From Gentiana macrophylla (Eukaryota > Streptophyta > Magnoliopsida > Gentianales > Gentianaceae), in assembly GCA_026214975.1 (NCBI GenBank), contig JAOBSW010001146.1, positions 1 to 64,000 on the forward strand: a DNA stretch of 64,000 bases, read 5' to 3'. The notes under the pieces are model-generated. The model was not told where the DNA came from. It was given only the letters and a program-made list of their open reading frames with translations, and did no database searches. A program made the position numbers and the translations under genes. Shown here piece after piece: positions 42,099 to 53,550 of this stretch. How positions within the stretch are numbered: position 1 is the stretch's first letter; the number at the start of each line of letters is the position of its first letter.

Positions 42099-44281
42099 AG
42101 AGGACAATAGGCACTGGGTCATGCTTTAAACCCCAGTTCTATTTGTATGTATGCAAAAATGATGCTCAGGCAAAGCGATTGGTAGATGGATGTGAATATC
42201 TAGGATTGATGACTTTTATCAACCCTCAAATCACTACGATCTATTACAAAAACTAGATCTCTTTTTGGAAAAATTCTCAATTTGATGAAGTAAGCACTTC
42301 AGAGAATGGTAGATCGACTCCGGCTAGAATCACCAGCACTATCAATGAAAGGAAACTGGTGATTACGTCAGCCCTTATAATTCATTATCTCAAAATATCA
42401 ACCTCTGGATCAGCAAAGGTTGAGGACGTAATGGTGGATACTGACGCTTTCTGGTTGGAAATTGGGAAGAATGCTATCCCGGAGAACAAAAAGTTCAACT
42501 GTCCAAGGACAGCACTCAAAAAGCCTTTTGAAGAATTTGGTTTGTTTATAATTAAATGCATAGAAGGAATTCATGGTTCTATGCATTACATGACCGATTT
42601 CAGGACAAAGCTGATGGCCATAATTTACCAAAGCCTGGAGTTTGACTGGGCCACCAACATATTCATCAGATTCAAGGAGAAAATAAAAAAAAAATAAATT
42701 GATGCTACAACAAAAGGTAAGGAGAAGAGTCTGGTAAAATCTGGCATATTTTGTGTGAAGAAATCCTATGGGATTCTCCTTCACTGTTTGCTAGACTGTC
42801 TTAAGGTGAAACATGTTCACCTACACACTCAGCATCAATATAAAGTGATGTATACTTACGTGAAACAACCAAAATGAGCATAGACTGGATCAGGCTAGAA
42901 AAGAAATGAACCTAAAGCCAACAGTTCTGGGTATAGAAAGCAGACAAGTTCTAGCACAAGAACAATCTAGCAGAGAAATATGCAAAGAGATGTCGAAACA
43001 CCTCAAATAATTATTGATGAGAAGAAGAAACTGAAGATATCCTTGAAGGGATATTAATGACATGGTTGCAGAGTACTTGGACTCGAATTGGGTGATTCAC
43101 ATGCCCAATTATCCAACCCCAACAAGATGTTTGAAGAAGAGAAATTGTTTATCTCATTTTTGGGAATCACTAGTCTAATTGGCCTCATTGATGAGAGCCA
43201 GATATGGCAGTAAGTTGCGGATGGAAAAACACAATTAGTGCATTCTGAAGAAGGTGAAGATGATCATCATGCTGATGGTAAGGATGGTCAGAATGATGAT
43301 GACCAAGATGATGATGGTGGTGGTAATAAAGACAACATGACAATTTTTTTGGCTGTACGGCAGAGTGCAGCAGCAAAGAATAGACAGGAAAGTGGACCAG
43401 CTGATGGCACTCAGCCAGCTGATACAAGCACAATACCACCTCATGAGGTACTGAGATCATCAACTGAGGGAAATACACAACTCCCAGTTGACACCACTGA
43501 GAAAAAAGCAGACAAACAGTTATCTAGGACTATGGATCACCTATAGCAACACCTGCTAAGAGCACTCCCAACAAAAATCAAGGGGGAATACAAGATAGTC
43601 CAATACCTACTCACTATGCTGCCTTCATATTTGAAAAGGTTGTGGGAGCCGATGTCACTTAGATAGGGCAGGAAACTGAAGACTTCGCTCATTAAGATTA
43701 GGAATTGGTGTCTACTCCACCAGTGCAACAAACAACAGTTCAACAATCTGAGACAAAGCTAGCTCTAACACAGATTCCTATTGGTATTTTAGACAAACCA
43801 CTTCAATCAGCTGTAGATTCAATGATTGATGAATTGGAGAAACATGTCTTATGTCTCAGAATTCTCCAAACAACACTCAAAGATGAAAGGACTTATTAAA
43901 GAACAGATTTGAAGCAGTTTCTAAGTATATTGAGGTGCAAAATTTTGTGATCAAGAAATAGACAAATCTAATCACACCCTTGAGTACAACCCTGACAACC
44001 AAATGCAGAGGAATCCAGCAGCATGTTTCTGATGAATTGATGAGTCTTGCAATAGCAATTGGGATCTCATGGCAGAATGATTAAACGAGCATGATATGAG
44101 ATTTCAAATGATTGAAAGCAATATGGACATTGCATCTAAAAATTTAGATTGCATACTCACCATATCTGAAGCAACAAACAATATTATACATAAACAATCT
44201 GATGCTGCCACAGAGGTGGGAAGTAGTAAGCCTAAAAGTTCAAGAAAGTGTGAAAGATTAAGAGGTACAAAGAAAGGCTGA
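42099..44281 (+). pseudogene. Extra (env-like) ORF of copia B, broken
   Basis: It corresponds in position to the extra ORF of copia A. Readable segments are a 112-codon stretch at 42359-42697 with NKKFNCPRTALKKPFEEFGL and FDWATNIFIRFKEKI, a Glu/Asp/His-rich stretch at 43238-43546, and short pieces to 44281. Stops and frame changes are frequent, and the two copia copies are too diverged here for a clear alignment by eye. Confidence 0.5.
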
Positions 44282-44432
44282 ACACCTTGTAATTGTAATA
44301 ATGTTGAATATTTTGAATAACTTTTGCCCTATATGGATGAATAAATTTGACAATTGTTTATTATTATTATTATCAATATTTACTTATATGTAGGCTTATG
44401 AGTGTTTTGGCATCATAAAAAAGGGTGAAATT

Positions 44433-45895
44433 GGTAGGAACATTTTATTGTTTTGGTGATGGACATATTATCTGTTATAGTAAGCATGAAATATGTTATA
44501 AGAGATTGTGTAGTCTTTACATAGAGTCTGACATTTGTATAAGTTTAGTCAAACAAGCAATGTACTAGACTAGTAAGGTAGCTCAGTGAAATGAAGAACA
44601 GAAGACCAGCTGAGTGAAGATAGAAAAGGAACCAGTACAGTGAAGTGAAGACCTTTATGGATTGACTTACAACAAAGAAGTCTATGATGACCTTAGGTAA
44701 GTCTAAGATAGATTACAAGTGATGAAACTTAATTTTTTTAAATATGTGTACACTGAACTCACTCAAAATAAGGATCAGTGAAGTAAAACTTTGTTAGCTA
44801 TTGAGTACCAGCAGATAAGTATCAGCCGAGAAAGAGAAACAGACTGGTACCAGTTAGGTAATCATGGAATAACTAGGATCCAAGTGAAAATCAAGCAGCC
44901 AAGTAAAGCAGTCACTTGACTAGTGAAGTAACTAATGATGTAGTCGAATGATGTAGTCACTTAGCTAGTAAAGTAAAGAAGAATCAGCTAAGTGAAGTAA
45001 GCTGTTAACACATAGTAAAAAACGTAGAAAATATAAAGATCAAGCAATTAATGTAGACTCAGTCAAGGACGGATTTTATGAAGAACGTTTGAGAAAATCT
45101 GGATCACTAAAATCAAGGAGAATTAAATGAAAGAAGAAACAAGGATTATTATCCTCAATAAATAGCCAACAGAAGGAAATTCAAAATCAAAGGATTTACG
45201 GCTATAACACAAAGGCATTGACAGGAGGGATAGAAACAGATAAGTTAAAAAAGACAAGAAGACGAAAATCTAAGAATTCTAAATGCTAAATCTCTGTCAA
45301 ATTCATAAACCTTCCTTGATCATCATAAGAGATATCTAGACAATCAAGTTCAATATTATCAAGATCTTCATCAGAAAATATCCAAGTCTGAACTTGATCA
45401 CTTTTATGGATTCATCAAACTCACAACCCCCCCCCCTCAAGAAATTGAATCCGAGAAGGAGTTGTGGTTGTTGTGATAGCTGCTAGAGGATTTGTTCCCA
45501 ATGAGCAGTGTGTGATGATTCAATCATTGAAGCTTTTGTATGCAATGAGTGATAATCTGTAGATTGTGAGTCTTAGTGAAGGACAATCAAAATATTGTAG
45601 TGGTGAAAACAATAGTGAATTCCTTCAATCACCATGTGAGAAGAGTGGATTTCAGGATTACACCACCCTGAACCACTATAAACATTGTGTTCTTTTACTT
45701 ACAACACATTACATTCTGCATTCACTTTTAGTTGCTATATTTTCATGACTGTGTGTGTCATAATCTATTTTGAGAATACATTTAGAAGGGTTTTAATTCC
45801 GCTGCACAAAATCTTTTCAAAGAAATATTTTTGAACTCCTAATGTAGTCATTCACCCCACTCTAACTATATCCTCACCCTTCTCTGGGACCAACG
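44433..45895 (+). mobile_element. 3' LTR of copia B
   Basis: A PPT-like aaaaaagggtgaaa precedes ggtaggaacatttt, the usual copia LTR start with its first bases altered. The LTR runs about 1.46 kb to gggaccaacg at 45895, matching the gggaccaaca end at 977. A C-run at 45427-45435 parallels the one at 940-950. Confidence 0.65.
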
Positions 45896-46005
45896 TCTCT
45901 CAATTGAGTTATTATGCATCAGATAAATTTAAGACTTTAAGATTGTTGTTCTTGAAAAATTATGTGCTGAGTTTGGTGAAATCAGCAGTGTGCTAAGTGA
46001 TTGAT
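45896..46005 (-). mobile_element. Fragment flanking LARD1, probably part of the reverse copia LTR
   Basis: Together with 53551-55288 this is the sequence into which LARD1 inserted. No LTR end is recognisable at 45896, so the host LTR is truncated there or ends in unrecognised sequence. Confidence 0.4.
46001..46005 (+). repeat. Left target-site duplication of LARD1 (TTGAT)
   Basis: TTGAT is repeated at 53546-53550 immediately outside the other LTR. Confidence 0.9.
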
Positions 46006-47773
46006 TGATGACGTGGTCAATCAGGTTATAATATACTCGACCACCATAAACCAATACTAGCAAGAGGACTAGGCCCATCGTAGTATAGCTATAGTGAATC
46101 AAGGTCGATCCCACAGGGAACCAATTGTGGGTAATTCCATATATAAACAATTAATTATACATGTCAAGGACATAGAGGCGGTCTACGACCAACATAAGAC
46201 AAGAAAGGTAAAGACACGACTCGACACAACGTAATTAACCTCCCCAATTATTGTCTTTATCGTTTGGACCTAGATAATTTATATAATAAACTGAACTTAC
46301 TAACTGTCAATCCGTTTGTATCTATCTTAGATTGGCTACGGGAGTCATCCTCTTTAACTTGACTTAGCACCGGTAAGTCACTAAATCACTGTGGTATTGT
46401 TACGTGACTTCGCCTTTTGGTGCCTCCATCTCATATAACTCACACGCTTACGACTCTAAGGATGCCGATATTGACCGCACACCTGCCTCAGGCAACATTC
46501 CTATGGTTAGGCGTACTTCCTAAACGATTACTCAAACTCTCGTCCAACTAGCAATTACCAAGTTATAGTCTCATGCTAGTTTACGATCTACGTATAACAA
46601 GGTGCTAGCAATCCCCAAATATAAACCTACCTAGATAACGCTGAACGTCCGAAGATCAATTCATAAGCCTACCTAAGAGTTTTATATTGGTATTTCCTTC
46701 TTACACGTTTTAATTAAACTAAGCGAGTAACGTAGCCATAGCCATACCTACTGAGATAATAAATTCTATTAAGTTAACCTTACCATAAAGACGTGGCTAT
46801 TTAACGGATGAAAACAGGGCTCGGTCGACCGAATGGTCTTTTTCCCCCAGATTACATCCCTGAACGTATCTCTCAGCGTTTCATCATACACAACGGATTA
46901 AACAGTAATTCGTAAAGCATTCATATAAACTAACTTAGATACACATTAATTGAACAATGCAGATTCATGAATAAATACTAAGTGTACGACGTAGGTTATG
47001 GGATCCTCATAGACAAGGCTTCGCCACATCCATAACGACATAACCTAGATCTACATCATCTAGCTATGAATTAACTAACTCAAACAATAAAGCATAATTG
47101 GGGGGAATTAATTACTTAAAAGAAAAGAAACAGAAAATAAAGGCTTACATAATGCATTTCCTAAATTCTTTGAAACACCCTCAATAAACTACATTGAATC
47201 AAGATATGAATAGAGTGATTTTATTGAATGATATTCTTAGGTATTCAAGGTGTATATTACAATTCTTGTAGCTGCTCGCTTATATAGAGGTTTTTGCCGA
47301 CTTAGGGTGGTTCTAGAAGATAAACACGATTAAAGCCGAAAACCGACCCAAACCTAAGGCTCGGTCAACCGAGAGCTGACACTCGGTCGACCGAAGCACT
47401 AGGCTCGGTCGACCGAACCTAACATTTGCACACGTTAATCGTTTTTTCTCGTCTATCTTGCTCCCCACTCCACGCTGGCGTGTTGATCGATTAATCTTTC
47501 ATTTAATGCTCCGATTTTCTTCCTTCCTTATCTTGAGATAATTGATTGAATGACATTAATCCTCTCGATTTGTTGTGATCTGCAAAATCAATAATTATCG
47601 CACAATAAATCGGCTTTCAATAATGAAAACGGCTAAATACCAAATATCATATTAATAACCACATAACATTAAATAATAAATATAAACATATGATTTAATA
47701 TGAAATATATATTATTAATCTCGATTTAAGGTCAACGTTGATGACTTTTACGGGTATAATTTGACCATCATCA
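46006..47773 (-). repeat. 3' LTR of LARD1 (1768 bp)
   Basis: On the minus strand it begins TGATGATGG at 47773 and ends CATCA at 46006. TCGGTCGACCGA-type palindromes lie at 47361-47372, 47383-47394 and 47405-47416, upstream (minus strand) of TATATA at 47281-47286. A single further palindrome is at about 46821-46832. Confidence 0.92.
47361..47416 (-). promoter_or_regulatory. LARD1 LTR palindrome array, 22-bp steps
   Basis: Three 12-mers have centres at 47366.5, 47388.5 and 47410.5, exactly 22 bp apart. On the minus strand the TATA box lies about 75 bp downstream (47281-47286). The arrangement copies that of Athila-B although the LTRs are otherwise unlike. The 5' LTR repeats it near 53130-53190. 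Confidence 0.72.
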
Positions 47774-47810
47774 ACTACCCCCCACTTAGACTTTGATCGT
47801 CCCGAACAAA
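47774..47810 (-). other. PPT and adjacent hairpin of LARD1
   Basis: The plus-strand text actaccccccacttag (47774-47789) is the complement of the PPT. Arms TTTGATCG and CGAACAAA with loop TCC (47792-47810) form the same hairpin as in the Athilas, here with one internal mismatch. Confidence 0.75.
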
Positions 47811-50077
47811 GCATCAATAAGTCATTCCTCAAGACAACATTTTCTATGGTCAAATCATACTTACACAAGAAACTCAAGTCAACTCATACTAGTCATGCTC
47901 ATAAGATATCCATTATTCACTACTGACTATGAATCGAAGTGATGTGTGCATGTGCATTTAGTTTTATATATTCGTGGCAAGATCAGAGTTTATGCTAACT
48001 TCGCAATCTCAACCTACCAACCTCAGCATTCATACTTCTTATGCCTCGCAATGGTTAGAGCACTAGAACAATAAGCAAGAGCGTATCTATAGGGTTTTTG
48101 GACTTGGAGACCGAGTACTACTCAAAGCCTCTTAAAGAGTTGAATATTTTTTCATATCTTCATATTTTTCAAATACTATCAATCTCAAGGAAGAAAACTT
48201 TTTAAAGTATCCCCCTATCTTAGATCATGTATAGCATCGAATATTACCACAAGCGCGAGGCTACTTTGGTAATGTCACTACAAGCCCAGTGTTTGACGTT
48301 TTGCTAAAACACAGGTACGTCTCAAGCTTATTACTCTGCTTTAATGGCTAAAAGATAAGAATGCATCAGCAGATAGATATTGATACTAAGTTCACATAAC
48401 CAATCATCTATGCAATGTACACATAATTTCTTCAGTTATTATGATTTGTGCGGTAAAACTCGATTCACAGATTGAGTAATTGAATAATAAATAACTACTT
48501 GCAAAAACGGGCATGAATATCCTTAAATTTACTTAACATAAGTATAAAATGATCATGTACTCATGAAACTTGGTTTATTTCCTATCAATTCTTAGCTAGG
48601 AACTCACAATTCTAAGGGTACGAGATATATAATATGGTATGTATTCAATTTTTCAATTTTTCAATTTTTCTACCGTTTCATCATAACATAACATAGCTAA
48701 GTCTCCTACCCCCCACTTAAACATGGCATTGTCCTCAATGACAAAAATAAATGAGAATTTAAGAAAAAGACTTAGCTCTGGAAACGGTGCTCAAGTAATG
48801 GAACAATATCGGAGTAAATGTCAGCACGTTGTGGAGAAGCAAGTGAAAACCTGTATAAGCAAACAAACTCCACGAAACCATCAAATACCATGTCTATGGA
48901 AGTTATAAAATAACGTGGCAGTAATGAGGTATAAATACCTAAAAACAGTTTAAGCCACTTTATTTTATACAACCAATGACAAGGTAAACCAAAAAGAAAA
49001 ATACTAAATAGAAAGAAAAATAAACAAGCAACTAAAGATGGTGGTCTTCATCTACAACCTCCACCGCCTAAATATTCTTAAAACCGGGTGGAGAAGAAAA
49101 AGATCAAAAAGCATTACCCGACGTGGGAAAACACGAGGTGGACTCGCTCACTATGTATTCATCCAAGATAAAAGAGAAACTTGGTAAGGTATAATGGATG
49201 CAATGCGACCTATTGGCTAAAGATAAAATCAAATACTTAACGCAGAAATTTCTCGCTTGCATTGGATATCAACAACTTAGGGAGATGTATCTATTCCTCG
49301 AAATTACTAATAACCCAATGTATCACGTAAAAGTCATAACCGTCATCAACATGGTCTGATCGGTGGGATAATGTAGAACAAAACGGATCATCTAGAAATG
49401 CCGGAACAGGCGTAAAAGTGTAAAATTTAAAACTTCCGGTAAAAAGATAAGTAGCAATTTGATCGAACCAAAAACCTTTAAAATCTAGCTAGGGTCAGAG
49501 CTACACTTCCCCCAGCTAGGATCATGAAAATCAAAATGATAAAAAATAATCAATAAAACATAGCAATATTTCAAATTCCGCAACAAAAGGGTATTTTGTA
49601 ACAAAATGGAGGTTGAGAGTATGATGGGTTTAGAAAAAGATACACATAAGGATGGGAAGAAAAGATAAAGGGTGGGTAAGAAATTGTGTTTTGGGTGGGT
49701 ATTGTTTAAGGGAATGGGATTGGGTGGGAGTGTGAAACAGATGGAAAGAAAGAGAGGCGATGAAAGAATGGTTAGAAATGTGAACTGTTGGGGCAGATTG
49801 GTGAGAGGATCGAAAAGTTTGAAGGTGAAGAAGTGTAAAGGGATAGATAAGGATAATTGCAGAATGAATTGCACATCACTTTGAATTTTCACTTGGATCA
49901 CCTAAAAAGTTTTAGAATTTGACCAAGATTGTTCTTGTTCGCACCAATCATTCTCTCAGAACATTTTGATAATTCTCAAGCTCTCTTAATGCTTCCATCT
50001 TAAGGTTGTTTGCTAAATTTCCTTTTCTTTAGCAATTTCTCGACTCTCCTACGGAACTCTATTTCACGCGGCCTATA
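47811..50077 (-). other. Noncoding interior of LARD1, 3' half
   Basis: No credible ORF. It contains the complement of an internal PPT (48706-48720, preceded on the minus strand by gaggacaatgcc) about 0.93 kb from the LTR PPT. An open minus-strand stretch at 49485-49901 has low-complexity hydrophobic composition and is not considered a gene. Confidence 0.6.
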
Positions 50078-50150
50078 TTGAGTAAAAAAGTTTTGCACAT
50101 CCTTGGCCCAATGGCCATCGGAACACGGCAAAATAAAAAACCTCAACATA
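50078..50150 (-). other. Leader block shared with LARD2
   Basis: The segment with gagtaaaaaagttttgcaca and cggaacacggcaaaa closely matches 59625-59690 in LARD2. In LARD2 it lies about 100 bp from the PBS, in LARD1 about 1.6 kb from it. It may be a cis-acting packaging or dimerisation signal, or simply common ancestry. Confidence 0.55.
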
Positions 50151-50209
50151 TGTCACGTTACTTTTATTTGACTCAAAGAAAACAAAACCTAAAATCCTAA
50201 AAAGTAATC

Positions 50210-51530
50210 CTAAGGGTTTTAAAGAAGTAGTTCTGAGTTTAAAGTCCTCAGCTCGACTTTCCAAAAATTATCCTTGTCAGTCATTATTCTTGGATCACGA
50301 GATATTGACCCCTATGAGCATTATAAGAGGTGGGCTCATCGCTGTTGCGGATGAATAACCTTCCCTTGGTTGTGAGACCTAGGAAACGACATTTATCCAT
50401 ACCATTTATCCAAAGCTCTTACCTCGGCTCTCGTTTTAGGAATTACGGTTTTGGCCTTGACAATAAGAAACAATGAATCAAAGTACTCCGAATAAGGTCG
50501 GTTATGTAGGCAAGCCTACGCCGTCTTATTCGTTGGAACATATGTGACAGTTCAGGCCAATCCGTCAAGATAAGCCCCGTTTAGCCCGAAGGCTTATCGG
50601 CTATGCTAAGTCTTGTTGAAGCTGCTGTAGCGTACATCACACGTGGGGAGGAGTAGATTGAGCGAAGCTCGGTTGAACTCGCCACCATGGTTAGACCATT
50701 TCAACCCATGTACTAAGAGTCTCCGATTTCTAAATTGTCACCCAAAGCGTAATCTCGTTTTTCATTTAAGGTGGGTTCACCGAGAAGCCATCACCATAAA
50801 ACTCAACGAAAGTAGAAGATGGTGTTCTCTCAAAACTCAACGTCTTCTTTAGATTGTGATTGCTTAAACTACACAATTTGTTGCTCCTCCTGGCGAGAAG
50901 CAATCTCATGCATAGGACAATGAGATTTTAACAGAACTACGAGGAACTCTTTATTCACTGCTTCCTTTCAACGACTACATGTTTCCTTACACCCTATAGA
51001 TGAGAAAGATATGGGGCAAAACCTTCCGCACTAATAGAATTATTCTTACAAACCACTCCGGGCCAAGATTCATACTAAGGTTTATGTATAGGCTAACTTA
51101 TGCTCCATAAAAAACCAAAAGGTAGTAAAACATAAGCAAAAAAAGGTAGTACCTTGCCTTTAACATTGTACCACGAAGAATTTAAGCCTTAAAATATGTA
51201 TTTTTTTTTTCGGAGCCATCTTGGTGCTTTAATGGTATTGCTTCCATCGCTTTTCCCATCGTAGAGTAGTAATTCCGCATGTTGCTGGGTTATTTTCTCG
51301 GCACCATGAAAAATTATTGACTTGGATTATTGCTTCCTGGTTTTCGCAAGCGGAAGAAAAACAAAAGCAGACCGTAGACTCGATTTTAACATGGTTTCCC
51401 ATGTCGCTATCGGACTACGGATTAAACATCTGAGGATAAAGAGACACGCGAAATTCCGGACTCGAAAAACACAAATCGAAACCGTAAATGAGAAACAGAA
51501 CAGAACAAGAACAAAACAAAACAAAAAAAA
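50210..51530 (-). other. Extra segment in the LARD1 leader, partly related to 30869-31129
   Basis: Relative to LARD2 the leader is extended by about 1.3 kb. The part at 50233-50480 resembles the plus-strand text at 30888-31100 (shared gagtttaaagtc, cagctcgactttcc and tccatacca) and translates on the minus strand to a broken relative of that peptide. No terminal repeats of an insertion are visible. The remainder has no recognised content. Confidence 0.4.
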
Positions 51531-51541
51531 GTTATAAATTC

Positions 51542-51609
51542 TCGGTCGACTGAATGAGGTCTCTCGGTCGACCGAATAATTTTTATTTTTATTTTTATTT
51601 TTATTTTAA
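51542..51609 (-). repeat. Two leader palindromes and a (ttttta)n microsatellite
   Basis: TCGGTCGACTGA (51542-51553) and TCGGTCGACCGA (51564-51575) have centres 22 bp apart, as in the LTR array. About four ttttta units follow at 51583-51606. Confidence 0.7.
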
Positions 51610-51731
51610 GAATCTGGAATTTTGATATGAGCGCAGACAACAAGAGGGACTCAAAAACGTAAAAACTGACTCTAAAACAGAAAACTTGACATGAATAAGA
51701 AAATTATTTATATATAAAATTGACCGTTGGT

Positions 51732-51749
51732 TCCCCGGCAACGGCGCCA
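51732..51749 (-). other. Primer binding site of LARD1, tRNA-Asp type
   Basis: The minus strand reads tggcgccgttgccgggga, identical to the Athila-A and Athila-B primer sites. Confidence 0.9.
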
Positions 51750-51756
51750 AAAAACT

Positions 51757-53545
51757 TGATGACGTGGTCAATCAAAGTTATAATATACTCGACCACCATA
51801 AACCAATACTAGCAAGAGGACTAGGCCCATCGTAGTATAGCTATAGTGAATCAAGGTCGATCCCACAGGAACCAATTGTGGGTAATTCCATATACAAACA
51901 ATTAATTATACATGTCAAGGACATAGAGGCGTCTCTACGACCAACATAAGACAAGAAAGGTAAAGACACGACTCGACACAACGTAATTAACCTCCCCAAT
52001 TATTGTCTTTATCGTTTGGACCTAGATAATTTATATAATAAACTGAACTTACTAACTGTCAATCCGTTTGTATCTATCTTAGATTGGCTACGGGAGTCAT
52101 CCTCTTTAACTTGACTTAGCACCGGTAAGTAACTAAATCACTGTGGTATTGTTACTTGACTTCGCCTTTTGGTGCCTCCATCTCATATAACTCACACGCT
52201 TACGACTCTAAGGATGCCGATATTGACCGTACACCTCGTCCAGGCAACATTCCTATGGTTAGGCGTACTTCCTAAACGATTACTCAAGCTCTCGTCCAAC
52301 TAGCAATTACCAAGTTATAGTCTCATGCTAGTTTACGATCTACGTATAACAAGGTGCTAGCAATCCCCAAATATAAACCTACCTAGATAACGCTGAACGT
52401 CCGAAGATAAATTCATAAGCCTACCTAAGAGTTTTATATTGGTATTTCCTTCTTACACGTTTTAATTAAACTAAGCGAGTAACGTAGCCATAGCCATACC
52501 TCGAGATAATAAATTCTATTAAGTTAACCTAACCATAAAGGCGTGGCTATTTAACGGATGAAAACAGGGCTCGGTCGACCGAATAGTCGGGCTCGGTCGA
52601 TCGGCCGAATGGTCTTTTCCTCAGTTACATCCCCGAACGTATCTCTCGGCGTTTCATCATACACAACGGATTAAGCAAGAATTCGTAAAGCATTCATATA
52701 AACTAACTTAGATACACATTAATTGAACAATGCAGATTCATGAATAAATACTAAGTGTACGACGTAGGTTATGGGATCCTCATAGACAAGGCTTCGCCAC
52801 ATCCATAACGACATAACCTAGATCTACATCATCTAGCTATGAATTAACTAACTCAAACAATAAAGCATAATTGGGGGAATTAATTACTTAAAAGAAAAGA
52901 AGCAGAAAATAAAGGCTTACATAATGCAGCCCTAAATTCTTTGGAAACACCCTCAATAAACTACATTGAATCAAGATATGAATAGAGTGATTTTATTGAA
53001 TGATATTCTTAGGTATTCAAGGTGTATATTACAATTCTCGTAGCTGCTCGCTTATATAGAGGTTTTTGCCGACTTAGGGTGGTTCTAGAAGATAAACACG
53101 ATTAAAGCCGAAAACCGACCCAAACCTAAGGCTCGGTCAACCGAGAGCTGACACTCGGTCGACCGAAGCACTAGGCTCGGTCGACCGAACCTAACATTTG
53201 CACACGTTAATCGTTTTTCTCGTCTATCTTGCTCCCCACTCCACGCTTGCGTGTTGATCTGATTAATCTTTCATTTAATGCTCCGATTTTCTTCCTTCCT
53301 TATCTTGAGATAATTGATTGAATGACATTAATCCTCTCGATTTGTTGTGATCTGCAAAATCAATAATTATCGCACAATAAATCGGCTTTCAATAATGAAA
53401 ACGGCTAAATACCAAATATCATATTAATAACCACATAACATTAAATAATAAATATAAACATATGATTTAATATGAAATATATATTATTAATCTCGATTTA
53501 AGGTCAACGTTGATGACTTTTACGGGTATAATTTGACCGTCATCA
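51757..53545 (-). repeat. 5' LTR of LARD1 (1789 bp)
   Basis: It matches 46006-47773. It is 21 bp longer, largely because one palindrome unit near 52571-52605 is doubled (TCGGTCGACCGA followed 22 bp later by a variant). A U5 foldback has arms TCGACC (51789) and GGTCGA (51855). Confidence 0.92.
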
Positions 53546-53550
53546 TTGAT

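Larger units (their letters stand above)
46006..53545 (-). mobile_element. LARD1: minus-strand noncoding Athila-type element (7540 bp)
   Basis: Two LTRs of 1768 and 1789 bp enclose about 4.0 kb that carries an Athila PBS (51732-51749, minus strand), two PPTs and a PPT hairpin, but no gag, pol or env reading on either strand. A 5-bp TSD flanks it. Large LTRs with a noncoding interior fit a LARD (large retrotransposon derivative). It must use proteins from a coding element to move. The LTRs are very similar, so insertion is fairly recent. Confidence 0.92.

Noticed and set aside
43185..43478. Minus-strand ORF with His-rich product
   Set aside because: It is the shadow of an Asp/Glu/His-rich coding stretch on the plus strand in the extra ORF of copia B.
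49485..49901. 138-codon minus-strand ORF in LARD1 as a gene
   Set aside because: Composition is low-complexity Leu/Phe/Ser with no motif, and LARD1 shows no other coding content.
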